A DNA stretch of 64,000 nucleotides from Stichopus chloronotus. Lineage: Eukaryota; Echinodermata; Holothuroidea; Aspidochirotida; Stichopodidae. How positions within the stretch are numbered: position 1 is the stretch's first letter; every line of letters starts with the position of its first letter. Under the pieces are notes generated by a model that did not search any database, had not been told where the DNA came from, and worked only from the letters and a program-made list of their open reading frames with translations. Where the stretch lies: NCBI GenBank assembly GCA_021234535.1, contig CM037848.1:9934444-9998443 (forward strand). Direction: 5' to 3'. The translations under genes were made by a program, and so were the position numbers. This document shows positions 1 to 11,379 of the stretch, piece by piece.

Positions 1-2040
1 CAGTTCCTGAACTGAGCCTACCTTTGGCATGGACGTCAATCGGTGAGGGACAGTGCGGACACGCCCCCTCCGAACTTCTGGAGAGGTGGAGACAGAGTAC
101 CAATCCCCCCCTTCCCCCTCCTCTCACTGATCTGATCAGAAATTTTGTGAACGGATCAGTAGTTATCTCAAGCCCCTTATATGTAAACGTGGAAAGGTTC
201 AGGTCGCTTAAATTTATCCTAGCCATAGCACAGTTAGTCATATGCCTTTTTTTTCTCATCGCCCTATAGAGGCTAGATGAGATATTGTAGTCACTTGGCT
301 AGTGGAGATATATATTGTACTGTACACCCACGGCTGCCATGGAAAGACTTGGAGTGGACGAGTAGCAACACCCCAGGGGGACCCCATGGTAGAGTGACCA
401 TGGGTACAGGAGGATCCTGTTGGGTGGTATAAATGAAAACGTGTCCGTGCCAATGCGTGTGCGTGTGCCCTTGTTTTCGGGTGGGATCGAGGACCGAAAC
501 AATAGATTTAAGGTCCTCTGTAGAAAATTCAATAGATTTTTCCGGTCCTCTCAAAATTAACAACAGAGTCTATTGTTAAGGTTAGGGTTGAGGAAGGAAA
601 AACAAAAGAAAGCACAATGAGGTCCTCGGAATGAATGGAAAACAAAGTTGTGTGTGTGTCTGTGTGTTTGTTTGATTTATTTTTTGTTTGTTTTGTATTG
701 ATATTCACACGCTCGGTTTGAGCAATTGAAAACTCAAAAAATTAATGCAGCGTGGCAATCACTTTTCATATGTATATGTTAACTACTCTGTAAGCAGAAT
801 CATCACATATGGTATACAAATATGTAAGTCTTGAGTTTTACCCGAAGTTGAATGTTTTATTTGTATCAATTTTAACACTTTTCGAAGTTTAAACCGTGGT
901 AGCATATTATATAAAGAAATATTGCAGATAAAACATTTTTCAGAGTTTCAAACATTTAAAACAGAGAAAAAAAAGCTCCAGCCCTAAGTACACGAAGAGG
1001 CAAAAGAAAGTAGGACCGGGATATTAGAATATTACTACAATACATGTATTACATTCTTAAGTCCGGGATGGGCCATAACACAATTTAGCGTACGACTCTT
1101 CAAACGAGCATTTGTTGTATCTTGCTAGAACGAAAATTGGCTTTAATCCGACGAGCTTCCATATTGAATGCGAATTTTTTTTTACTGATGCTTACAAAGA
1201 CTTAAAACTGGAAAATTTGTCATATTTTGAAACTGCAAGTCATATTATAATAAAATATTATAAATAAATTGAGTAAGTCCCATTTTTGCATGCATGAATT
1301 TTCCTATCCATTCAAAATCCTCTTCCAGATTTTATGGCAGGTTGTCGTTGCCCCTCCTTTCTCTTCTTCGAAACACTGACGAAGAACTAAGACAGATGAC
1401 CAAGCGATTGCTAGTACAACTCATATTCCAGCTCAAACAAGAACGAGGTCACTGTTTTTTTTTCCATAGATTTAGGCTGAATGACTTGATAAGTCCACAA
1501 TAAAAAATATTCCATAGACAAAGCACACACCTCTCTCAAGAAGTTAACGTAGGAACGCACGTTGAATGCAGTAGACCACAACGTGATATCTGTACCATGA
1601 CAGATTTAGATCACTGTCACGCAAACTGTAACAGGAGACCGGCATAGTTATTTACATGGTGTAGTGTGTAATACTTTCTTTGTATGCATAGGTTTGTAAA
1701 AGCCACTCTTTACTTTACTCTTCTCTCTTGTTGTCGAAGACACTGCATGTCCATTTTCCTCATTATACGATATCAATAGCTTTAAACCATATTCCCCACC
1801 GGACAAAACTATGACTGACCTCCATCTTTCAATAGCTTGTTTCAACTTTATTTGCAAATAGCCATTTCAAGGAATCTCTTAATAATGTTTATATTAAATC
1901 AACGTATTATAACCAACATTTTCCATGAACCATGCAAAACATGTAGGATACTATCGACGGCACATTGATCTAAGTATGTATTCTCTCAAACCAATCGAAA
2001 CTATTGAGGTGACGACTGCATTGGTGGCGGAAGGTCCATT
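1..2040. other. Left-edge gene-poor stretch
   Basis: No gene can be supported here. There is an open frame at 24-269 (+) ending in a hydrophobic stretch, but it has no recognisable domain and no splice context that I can defend. A short GT-rich run lies near 648-672. The rest is AT-rich intergenic sequence, or possibly intron of a gene lying to the left. Confidence 0.5.
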
Positions 2041-2232
2041 AATATAGATATATATATATAAATGTATATATATATATAAATGTATATATATATATAAATG
2101 TATATATATATATATATATAAATGTATGTATATATATAAATGTATATATATATATATAAATGTATATATATAAATGTATATATATATACAAATGTATATA
2201 TATATATATAAATGTATATATATATATATATT
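2041..2232. repeat. Interrupted AT microsatellite
   Basis: About 190 bp of (TA)n blocks separated by a recurrent aaatgta interruption, giving a higher-order pattern of roughly 16-26 bp. It lies about 95 bp downstream of the stop codon of receptor copy 1, so it may fall in or next to its 3' UTR. The long apparent Ile/Tyr open frame on the minus strand is an artefact of the repeat. Confidence 0.95.
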
Positions 2233-2325
2233 ATGTAAATAAGTTTTGTATCTGAAGAATATACGTCTCTAATAAAATGTAACATGGTTTAGACCAAAAT
2301 TGAGTTAACAGGTGTTTGCATATCG

Positions 2326-3981
2326 TCACTTTTCCCAGTAGTCGTCGTCATCAACGTCGCTATCAAGACATTCATCATATATTTGATCACCAGATCTGTC
2401 ATCTACCATGTGCTCATCAATAAAGACATGTCGTGATTTATCTACCTCCGTGTATAATTCTGAGGTTGGACTATCCTGTCCAGCTGCCTCCGCAACATCT
2501 GAGGCAACAGTCTTTCTCTTCGGGGCAGTGTACACTACAGATAAGAGACGTTTACTAACCGAAAAGTAATCTTTATCTTCAGGAGTAGCTTCCGTCGCTA
2601 CTTTCTCCCGTGTCGTGGTATCCCTATTTACATGGCCATCATCGGACAAAGAAATCATCTCCGGTTTGGTTGAATATGCTTGTATGAACTCATCGGTGGA
2701 ATATGCTTGTATAAAATCATCGGCATCATTCTTTTGTTCTTTTTCCTCTTTGACCTCCATGTACAATTGCAAGCTGTCCTCCTGAGGCTGATTGACTCCA
2801 CTAGTGTCCTTGGCAGTTGTCTCCACTGGTGTTCCAGTCACACCAAATGGAGGGACAGCGTATTCTCGTTCACTTATTACGACTGGCTTATTGCCAACGT
2901 GTTTACTCTCTGAATATTTCCTACGGTTACATCTCCAACAGATGAGAATGGTGATAAATATAAGCAGCGTTGCACCTGCAGCAGAACCTCCTGCAATTCC
3001 GATAAGTATGAACAACATAACATCTCTTTCGGATCCAGGCATGGTTGGTTTTGACATAATTGCTACTGTGAGATTTCTCGCCCCTGTCTCGTTACCTAAA
3101 TTAGCAGAACAGACTGAACGTACTTCTCCTGTGAATGTGCTAGAAGATGGAACGCTCACGTTAAGGATTGATCCAGCCACAGACAATGTAATACCAGAAC
3201 CCTCTAGTTCTTCTGGAGTGATCCATTCAACAAATGATTTTGGCAAAGAAGAACATATGTATTGTACAGTGTCTCCAGGATACAATACGAATGGTTTGGC
3301 GGCGGCGATTTTCTGATCAATGAAAACATTGAACTCCTCATAAACGTAAACAGGACCCACAGAACATCGGTCCTGGTCAGATTGTGCCCCTCTCCTCTCA
3401 CAAATGAAGATTGTTCCATTTTGATTCTCAATAGGCCGGATTTCCACGGTTTGGCTGACAAATGTCGTTCCTTCGCCTCTTACTTCAGTCAGCGCGATAT
3501 CATTATCAGAGGTCCAATTGATCATTGAACTCACTAGAACAGAACTATAACATAGTAAGTTGACCGCTTGTCCTAAAATGATACCACCTGTATAATTTGA
3601 ATAACAATAGGTCTTTTCAAATGGTAATGGCGATATCGACAAGCTTTCCATTGCTCGAAAGTCTAACCAGGAGACCTCGCAAAAGAATGTGGTGTTTCTA
3701 GATATGGTCATGGCATCAGTCGTTTGAGTATATTCCGCAGTTTGTGAAGATACATTGACTTGCCGATGAGATGCAATCACATCTCCTGTTGAAGATGTTA
3801 TCACAACGGTGATATTATCATCCGGTGTTATGCCTGATACTGAACACGACAACCTTATTGGTTCTGCGACCAATAAAATGCCGTCATGTTCAGGGAAGAA
3901 CGATACAGTTTGGGCGAAACAACGAGACTCGAATATCACTAATGCTACTGTTATACAAATGAGCACCGAAAACAAATGCAT
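2326..3981 (-). CDS. Ig-like single-pass receptor with tyrosine-motif tail, copy 1 (intact)
   Basis: Predicted cell-surface receptor of 551 aa in one uninterrupted exon. Residues 1-23 form a signal peptide (MHLFSVLICITVALVIFESR, then CFA). Three Ig-like domains follow, with probable Cys pairs 46-101, 144-194 and 243-291. An extra pair (C126, C206) brackets the second domain. There are many N-x-S/T sites. A transmembrane helix lies at about 321-349 with WRCNRRK after it. The ~200-residue tail has YAVP in a REYAVPPFG motif, QLYMEV, two copies of FIQAYST, VVYTAP, ELYTEV, IYDE, and an acidic end DDDDYWEK. These resemble ITIM or SH2-binding (YxxP) sites. An in-frame GTG extends the frame to 4002, but the first ATG is at 3981 and gives a better signal peptide. 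Paralogues lie at 11380-12984 and 17426-19066 in the same orientation. The ligand is unknown. An innate-immune or self-recognition role is inference only. Confidence 0.85.
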   Translation of the reverse strand: MHLFSVLICITVALVIFESRCFAQTVSFFPEHDGILLVAEPIRLSCSVSGITPDDNITVVITSSTGDVIASHRQVNVSSQTAEYTQTTDAMTISRNTTFFCEVSWLDFRAMESLSISPLPFEKTYCYSNYTGGIILGQAVNLLCYSSVLVSSMINWTSDNDIALTEVRGEGTTFVSQTVEIRPIENQNGTIFICERRGAQSDQDRCSVGPVYVYEEFNVFIDQKIAAAKPFVLYPGDTVQYICSSLPKSFVEWITPEELEGSGITLSVAGSILNVSVPSSSTFTGEVRSVCSANLGNETGARNLTVAIMSKPTMPGSERDVMLFILIGIAGGSAAGATLLIFITILICWRCNRRKYSESKHVGNKPVVISEREYAVPPFGVTGTPVETTAKDTSGVNQPQEDSLQLYMEVKEEKEQKNDADDFIQAYSTDEFIQAYSTKPEMISLSDDGHVNRDTTTREKVATEATPEDKDYFSVSKRLLSVVYTAPKRKTVASDVAEAAGQDSPTSELYTEVDKSRHVFIDEHMVDDRSGDQIYDECLDSDVDDDDYWEK

Positions 3982-5780
3982 TTCGTGACTGGATAGATTC
4001 ACCGTATCGGGCGCGATGTCTTGAAAAGACAGTAGAAATCCAAGGTTGCACTACAGTAATTTTCAGAAATGTTAGAAATAACAGGAATTACCTCAATTGT
4101 TTAATCAAAGAACAAAACAACTCCACTTGCTTCCTTGACAAAAAGTGACTCATGTTCAAGTTTAATACAGGTATGGATTAACTTGTAGGAGAACATTAAT
4201 GATACAGAGGTGATCAAAACAGCAAATTTGACACCCTGAAATGCTGGAGTTGCTCGCTAAACACCAAATGAACCTCAAAAAGTATCAAATAGGTTTCCAA
4301 TTTACTGAGAGATGTAAAAGTCTTATCAGTCATTACCATGGAAGACGGTCGATGTTGTCTCACTTCAATGACGGATGTTGGTACCTCACTGTCTTAAATA
4401 ATGGTCGGAATACCTGTAACAGCATTGGCGATGAGTAAATTGTCAAACAATTGTAACTGATAATATGGAAGTCTCGATATACATATCCAACACGATACTG
4501 TACACTGAAATGACAGTTTCTTGCCACTGGAGGAGCCTCACTATCTAATATTACCTTTGTCAGCTAGAGACTCAAAGCTGCACTACATTATATTAAGTCA
4601 CCGAACCGAAATAGTTTGGTGTGGGAGGGAACGTTATGATAACATACCCTTATTTTCGACCTTTATTGTGCTCAATTCCACCATGCAAGTTTTGACACTT
4701 TTCTTTGAACCTTATCAGAGGAAACCGTGATCGTTTTCCATTAAGAATGAAAATGGAGTAACACAAGCAACTAAGCTCCTTCTGAAAAATTATGTTAATA
4801 CCATGCTGTATTCTTTGGTTTGCTTGATGTGCTGAGACCTTGAGAAAAAACGGCAAGGGGAAAAGAGATGAAGTATGGTGAAGTGTCAGCTAGATGAGAT
4901 GATCAAGAACTTCTTTCTGATGATACTTACCACCTGTTACATAATCATCAACACGGGGATCATCAACTCAGGGATCGTGACCACTATTTAATGATTCATC
5001 ACATCGACGTGATGATTAAATCTCTCTATCTGACGAAACATGTCATGGTGATAATTATCAGCTATATTTATACCATGATTTACCATCTCCGCCTACTTAT
5101 CTGACACCCTTAGGCAGTGACTAATCGCCCCCGTGATGACCTATCAGTTCTGTCTGATGATCCTCCACATGTGTCTCATATTCAAACATCTCTGTTTAAT
5201 GATGATGTTTCTCTTTGATGGCACCTTACCCTTTAGCATTTCATTCACCCCCTCACAAAATAATTAGCCACAACATTTTGTCACTAACGGTTTTACGGTT
5301 TGATCTCCTTCTGTCTCGTATGGAATTTTTAACTAAATAAAACGAAAACTAAATGAAGCAAATTAATAAAGTTTGTTTCAAACAGCTGTTCGTCAGTTTG
5401 GATATTTGGTTATCACCACTTAAGTTGATCACTATCAAGACCTCGAAAACTTTGGGAAAGCAACCAGTGAAGTAGAGATAACATACGCTCTCCATCCCTA
5501 GAAAAGCAATGGATGGCAATTGCATATGTATTTTAAAGTTAAGAAGACACAGATACCTAAGCCCTTCAAGTGATTATTTACGGAAACGTCAATGAACTTT
5601 GTTTAATTTCCCGTATGTGTGGCATGTCTTAGACTTGTATGTTGTAGTTTAAGTATCGTAAATGTCTATTACGATCTTCAGCAGTTGAATTGTGCGGTAA
5701 ACGAAGCTACAGAAAATCAGTATGCAACGTAGCAGATGTATTAGTTTCAATTCGACGAAGAGGAAAAATGGCGAATTGGA
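3982..5780. other. Intergenic, upstream of receptor copy 1
   Basis: No coding feature supported. It should hold the promoter of the minus-strand receptor copy 1. I did not find the sequence module shared by the upstream regions of copies 2 and 3 here, so copy 1 may be regulated differently or be the more distant duplicate. Confidence 0.4.
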
Positions 5781-5789
5781 ATTAAAAAG

Positions 5790-6080
5790 GTTCATTTAGT
5801 TGACATTGTTCATTTTCGTGACAATTTTGAAGAAAACCATTGCATGCCAAGGCTTCTAATTAGCATCATTAGTCATGTATCCATACCTACTTTTATGGCA
5901 AATGTAGGAAATTAGTGACTTTTACTAACATTTGACTCGTATTCTGAATATCTTATGGTAAAAAATGTCTGATCACAGATTTTTAATAGGGGATTTTGAT
6001 TGTAAATTACCCTAACATTGTTACATCAGTGTCAGATTTTCAGAATCTCTTAGTTTGACTATTTATCACACGCATATGAG
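5790..6080. repeat. Dispersed repeat family A, copy 1
   Basis: A ~290-bp stretch that aligns by eye, with gaps, to 49690-49990: both contain an aaggctt-taattagc block, then a gtctga block, an aaattac block and a cttagtttgac block, in that order. A shorter relative is at 59505-59625. Class unknown. It is diverged, so probably old. Confidence 0.45.
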
Positions 6081-6274
6081 TTATAATCAACAGGTGTGAC
6101 AAATTAGGCCTATCACCGGTTTTGTGAGCCAACTCGATGAGCCCCTTTAATCGCCAAGGAAAGATCATTTCCAGTTGCTCCAAGGTTACCAAATGCCATG
6201 CAACAGTAGCGAATTATTGAGAGAAGCCTCTGTTTTTCCCTGATATTACAGCCCTTATTGAACCGTAAAATTTG

Positions 6275-6600
6275 GACAATAGTGAAATGTAGGTTGGGTG
6301 TATCGTAGATTTAACGGACAATATCGTGGAAAGTAAGGTCTCATCTCTTAAACTATCGAAACTATCGTAAGGGCTCCCTTACGATGGTCAAGATTATAAA
6401 AGAAATACAAAATAAATTTAAGTAGTTGTGCCTTGATAGCATTCCAACTTTCTCATAATACGACATACCATTTTAAAATAGATACTTCTATAAAAACATT
6501 CTTAACTTTCGAACGGAACATGCTACTGAGATCAAGAATTTGTACCGACAAAGAGAGAGAAAAATATTACTAATTATCTGTTCTGGGTTATTATTTTTCT
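6275..6600. repeat. Dispersed repeat family B, copy 1
   Basis: Shares an ordered series of blocks with 37540-37850: gaaatacaaa, tagttgtgcctg/tagttgtgcctt, accattttgaaat/accattttaaaat, cgaacatgct/ggaacatgct, and gagagagaaaaatatt. The match extends about 100 bp upstream more loosely. Class unknown. Confidence 0.5.
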
Positions 6601-7112
6601 ATAGTAGTCAATCGTTGTAATGATTTCTAATCTTAACGGTAGTTTATTTAATTCTTGTTGATTTCTTGTTGTTTTTTTTTTTCCAAAGTTCGTTTTGCAT
6701 GTTTCTGTTCTCTGTTCGTTCAAAGGGGTGGGAACGTTTGTAACCTCTTTGTAGTTTCTTGTTGCTTACCCTCAGTCTCTTTCTACTATCATTCTCTCTT
6801 GCTTTGTACGTACATGTTTATTAACTATGTTATTTCTATGAATGAGATTGAAATAAAGTCGAATGAAACTGAAACTAGTGCATATGGCGAAAGGCCTTGT
6901 AGAAGCAATAGGGCCTATGAATTGCCCTATCAACTAACATTCTAAATGTTAAAAGATATGTGGTCTCTGTAGTCCTCTAGAGCTTCTCGTCATAGACGAA
7001 CAACCACTCATTTGACAGATGGGTGTCACTGGATGTCACTTGGGTTTCACTGTAAAAAAAAAAGTTTGCACATTACGTGTTAGATTGTTAGTTAAGGTCA
7101 TTAATTTTTCAT

Positions 7113-7114
<2 letters not shown>

Positions 7115-7176
<62 letters not shown>
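7115..7176. repeat. Pure (AT)n microsatellite
   Basis: About 31 uninterrupted AT units. It is the second of three long AT tracts in the window and a likely length-polymorphic locus. Confidence 0.97.
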
Positions 7177-7179
<3 letters not shown>

Positions 7180-10100
7180 GAAAAACAAAGAAATGAAATG
7201 AAAATTCTCCATTCCTACACCACATACAATTCACACCTAGTCCGCACACAGTTTCCATAATGTGCTAAAATCATGTCTTAAGAAGAACCTTTCTACATAA
7301 TAGAATATGACGTGATAGTCAGGCATACCATAATGGTTAGGGTAGGTACCTCTCGAGAAAGGATAAACATGTATGATATCATGTAGCTGCACTACAACTC
7401 GTTTCATTGAATATTCATGATCACAGATCGACCCATCTTATTTGCTATATGCAATATCGAAACAGTTGCCTAAACGTCAATATGCATTGACTTCACGCAA
7501 ATGTGGTGAACAAGTTGAAGACTGATTTTATGTAGTATGCCTCCTTAATATTGGGACTTGTGTACTCAGGGGTTTAGTTCCCCTTTTTAAGTGGATGCTA
7601 GGCTCTTGTTTTTAGGTGGATGCTACGCTATGGCTAAGGAAGTATTCTGTTCTACCAGGAAACTTCTGATATCTTTGTTTGCCAATGGCTGTTGTGTAAA
7701 AGGAAGTAAGTGGCTTGTAATTAACACAGACGGCTATACACGAAAACAAATTATATTCACACTGAGGTTATTCGAAAAGTCAAAGTACCTCTAATAGCTA
7801 TATGCGATGACTCTCATTGTAGCACATTCCTCCCTGATGATTATTCATTGAGGACAAGTTGATTTCATTATCTAACAATTTGGGTTTACTCTGGAACTTT
7901 ATAAAAAGTTTTGATGATTGAGTTCTCTCAGAAAGCATGCAACAGGAAATTTAAATTTAAACACGAATGCAGGTAAGACGAACACGACAAACGTAGTTTC
8001 GTTCCGTAGTCATCAACATATTTGTCACATTGTACCTTGATGAACTTACATGACTAGTGACTATTTGTTTTTTGTTTTTTCTCTTTAACAGTCCTTAGTC
8101 AGGAATCATGACGCCATGATTCTGAAAGCAGGAAATTAAATATCAAATATTTGTTACAAATATTTATATTAAGTATTTATGCATTTTCTGCAGCCGTCCA
8201 AGCATAACAGAATCACTGTTAGTAAGAATGAAAATGGTCATACATGATAGGGTATTTTTTGTTGCTGTATCGTCGTGTAAACCGATACGAAGGTGTTTTT
8301 TTCGGTTCCTTTTTTTACTACTCGACTCAGCCAGTCGTAGCTGAGTGCCACATTACAATTTTGGTTTCATTTCAGTACAGACTTCATGCGATCTGTACCA
8401 TATATTTAAAGATACTTAAGGATTAAAACTACCGCACTTTGTTAACGAGGGATTGGTGTATCAGTAAAACACTTTCTAAATTGAAAACGATCATTTTTTA
8501 ACTCAACAGTAGTAATGATTAGAAACGTGAAAACGGGAAACGTGAAAGCGCCACTCAGTATATTGTGTACATCAGTTAAAGTGTATATATTCATACAAAT
8601 GACAGAACAAAGTCTAAGAAACCCCACGGTGATGGAAAGCATCTCAGTACAATTCATTTCAAACGACTAATTAAAATGATGATATGGAGAATTGAGTATC
8701 GTAGGTTTCACTCAAGTCCTCCTCCTTCGAAAACTTCTTCAGTTTATACAACGGAAATTATGTTTGAATCCATTTTAGACTTATACCAATGTCATCAGCG
8801 ATACGATATCATACATCATCTTTACATCATCATCCATACATCATCAGCATTTTATGTAGGGTTTTGTCTAGTTTAGTTTAGTTTTCTCTCAAATGGAAAT
8901 CTTTCATTCAGAAGACGTCATTTCAACTGTTTAAAATGCATTGAACTAAGGTGCTACCATTCTACCGATTGTTTTCCATTGCACGTTTATCTTGAACAGT
9001 TCTTCTCCATCGTATCACAGGTATAACCTTTTCTATTGCGGTACTAGTGACCTCAGACTCAAAGCATCTTACAGTACCACTCGTCACACACACAGTATAT
9101 CCTACGTTACATCAGGTACCGTAATTGTCTACGTATCATGTCACACCATACGGCACTGAGCCAAATTTTCATATTATCATCATGTAGATTTTAGAGAATA
9201 GAAAAAATTAACTTAGTATAGTTAAATTGCCCTCTTCCTAGAGCAAATCTCACCTTTCCTATCAAGGTGTTTTTTTTTTTCTTTTTAATGGTCTAAACAT
9301 TTCTTTATTCGACACTGTTTGTACTGTTTGTACGACATTTCATTCAAATTGATGATCCAGAACTGATGATGATTATACTTGAGATAAGAAATGGAATCCA
9401 AGAAGATAATTTTTAAAACTTTAAGAAGCACGATAAAGTTTTGCCAAGAATATACAATTTATCGTATGGTACACTACATACATGTAATCAGTGTTTCCTT
9501 ATGTAAATTATGTGCTAGACCATGAAGCCACTTGTGTATAGGAATTTTCAACAGAGGGATCCAAACGTGAATGGTCGACCAGTCGAGTGAGAAAACAGAT
9601 GGAAGGGGGACCAAGAGTCCCTGGATGTGAGGAACACATTTCAATAATGAGAATTTTATACGAGGTAACAAGTACACCGCTAAGACGCTAGCTTTCTCAC
9701 TATATAAGCAGAGCGTGACCATCGGTCGACGCATAGAGCAGGAGAAAAGTTTTGTTAAAAATACTTGCCGGATGAGAAGGAAAGGCACTTTTCCGCATGT
9801 CCAATTCCAACATTGCGAATTTTCATGCAAGGGGAGTTTAAAGACGGGGGGAAATGACATGACTGGCCCCAAACGTAAACTTGGGAGTAAAGTTTGGGGA
9901 GGGGGCCACCAGAAGAGGGGCGCCACATCGGTTAGTAGAGGGCGTAGAACATTTTTCGCCTTGTAAGCATCCAGATGGCCGGAAACGGCACTTTCTGTTT
10001 GTTCTAAACTACACACACCCAGCCTTGACATACATATCTCAATTCATGAGTAAAAATCAATCTATGTAAAATTGTAATATATATCAGATGGAATGATCAG

Positions 10101-11313
10101 ATCCCGAAATTTGAAAAGTGGGGTGGGGCTGAAACCGAAAAACGCTAAGGATGTGGGGGATTGTGGAAAGACTATTTAAGCGGAGAGCCATCATCTGCTG
10201 GCGTGGAGCGTACAAAAATAAACTGGACAAACTATACCCCCTTAACATGATTGGAATTTTGTTTGCAGTTATTAAGAAAATCTTCAGAACTAGTGGCGTC
10301 ACAATGGTTGCCTCTAAGGGAGACTCGAAGTGCGCCAGGGGAGGGGGGCGTAGAAAGAATTCTATTTTATAGAATAGACGAGAGCATGAAAGAGAAAGTC
10401 ATAACCTATCATTTACATTAAAGTTACAGTGAACTACGGAAATACAATATGTCTCTACTATATTTGAGCACCTAGTATAACTGCCATACGGGAGGCGGTT
10501 GAGAATTGTAGGACAACCTACGCGGAGCGTCATCAGGAGACAGAAAATTCTTTCGTATTGAAAATAATGCTTAGAATGTGAATTGAGATTACATTTTAAA
10601 CATCACTTTTTTTCGCTCTGCGAAGTAATCTTCTAGTCAATAGTATCTCGATGGCAACAGGGTGTACAACAAAAGGCTTCACTCCGTTTCCAGTATGAGT
10701 TGCTGAATGGGTTCATTTGCCTGTAACCGGTTTGCACTTGGGTAGCGTAGAGAAGGAACCAAATCAACGATGAAGAGTACAGGATTACAGTGGCATTTCT
10801 GGGCTCTGCATCGCGTTCTTACGTTAGATAATATACAACCTTCTTCACAATTTTCGTTTTGTCTAGCCTACACTTTTATTTATCTGTGCACAGCGTAGCG
10901 CACACTGGCAGGGCATGAACATGATTTTATGCAGAGCGCAGAAAGGTCAGTCTAGTCCATGTTACACGAATAATGCATATACCCTCAATCAACAGCCAAC
11001 ACTGAAGAATTCAGAGGTCGGTCTGTTCTAACGTGCAAACCGGGTGCCAAGTGCAATTGCGTCCGACAATCATAAAGCATTGTTAACTGCATTTTGTTCT
11101 TTGTTTTTCCTTCTTTTTTATACTTGAGGTAACGAACAGGAGGACAAAATTGTTTTTTCGGTATGTATTAATCCGAATTCAAAGAAGCGCTTCATTGCGA
11201 AAAATAGTCCACCAAATAATGTGCTTTCCGTTGTGACGGTATTAACACAGCACTTTGTAACCTTCAAACCGTTTTGCGCTATTCTCGTAACTGATAATAT
11301 AAACCCCTTAAAG
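7177..11313. other. Intergenic between receptor copies 1 and 2
   Basis: No coding feature supported. The 185-codon minus frame at 9474-10031 has no recognisable domain and overlaps an equally long plus-strand frame, so I treat it as chance. A GC-richer patch with G runs (about 9840-9960 and 10320-10360) stands out from the AT-rich background. Confidence 0.4.
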
Positions 11314-11379
11314 TCATTTCCAATATGAATAATAAACATAATTAATTCGTTTTGTCAACTCATCAACGTCGTCATCTGA
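11314..11379 (-). pseudogene. Orphaned C-terminal tail codons of receptor copy 2
   Basis: Directly after the TGA of copy 2 (11380-11382) the same frame stays open for 21 codons: an acidic run SDDDVDE, then LTKRINYVYYSYWK and a TGA at 11314-11316. Copy 1 ends with an acidic run and YWEK, and copy 3 with an acidic run and YWG. The conserved acidic-plus-YW ending shows that this was coding and that copy 2 has lost its last ~22 residues by a nonsense change. Stop-codon readthrough is a less likely alternative. Confidence 0.65.

Noticed and set aside
24..269. 81-codon frame with hydrophobic C-terminus at the left edge
   Set aside because: No domain, no homologue I recognise, and a single hydrophobic stretch is common by chance in T-rich sequence.
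2001..2285. 94-codon Ile/Tyr-rich open frame
   Set aside because: It is a translation of the AT microsatellite, not a protein gene.
3979..4002. Start of receptor copy 1 at 4002
   Set aside because: The codon at 4002 is GTG. The first ATG in frame is at 3981-3979 and yields a proper signal peptide.
9474..10031. 185-codon minus frame
   Set aside because: No recognisable domain, and the opposite strand is open over much of the same stretch, typical of chance frames.
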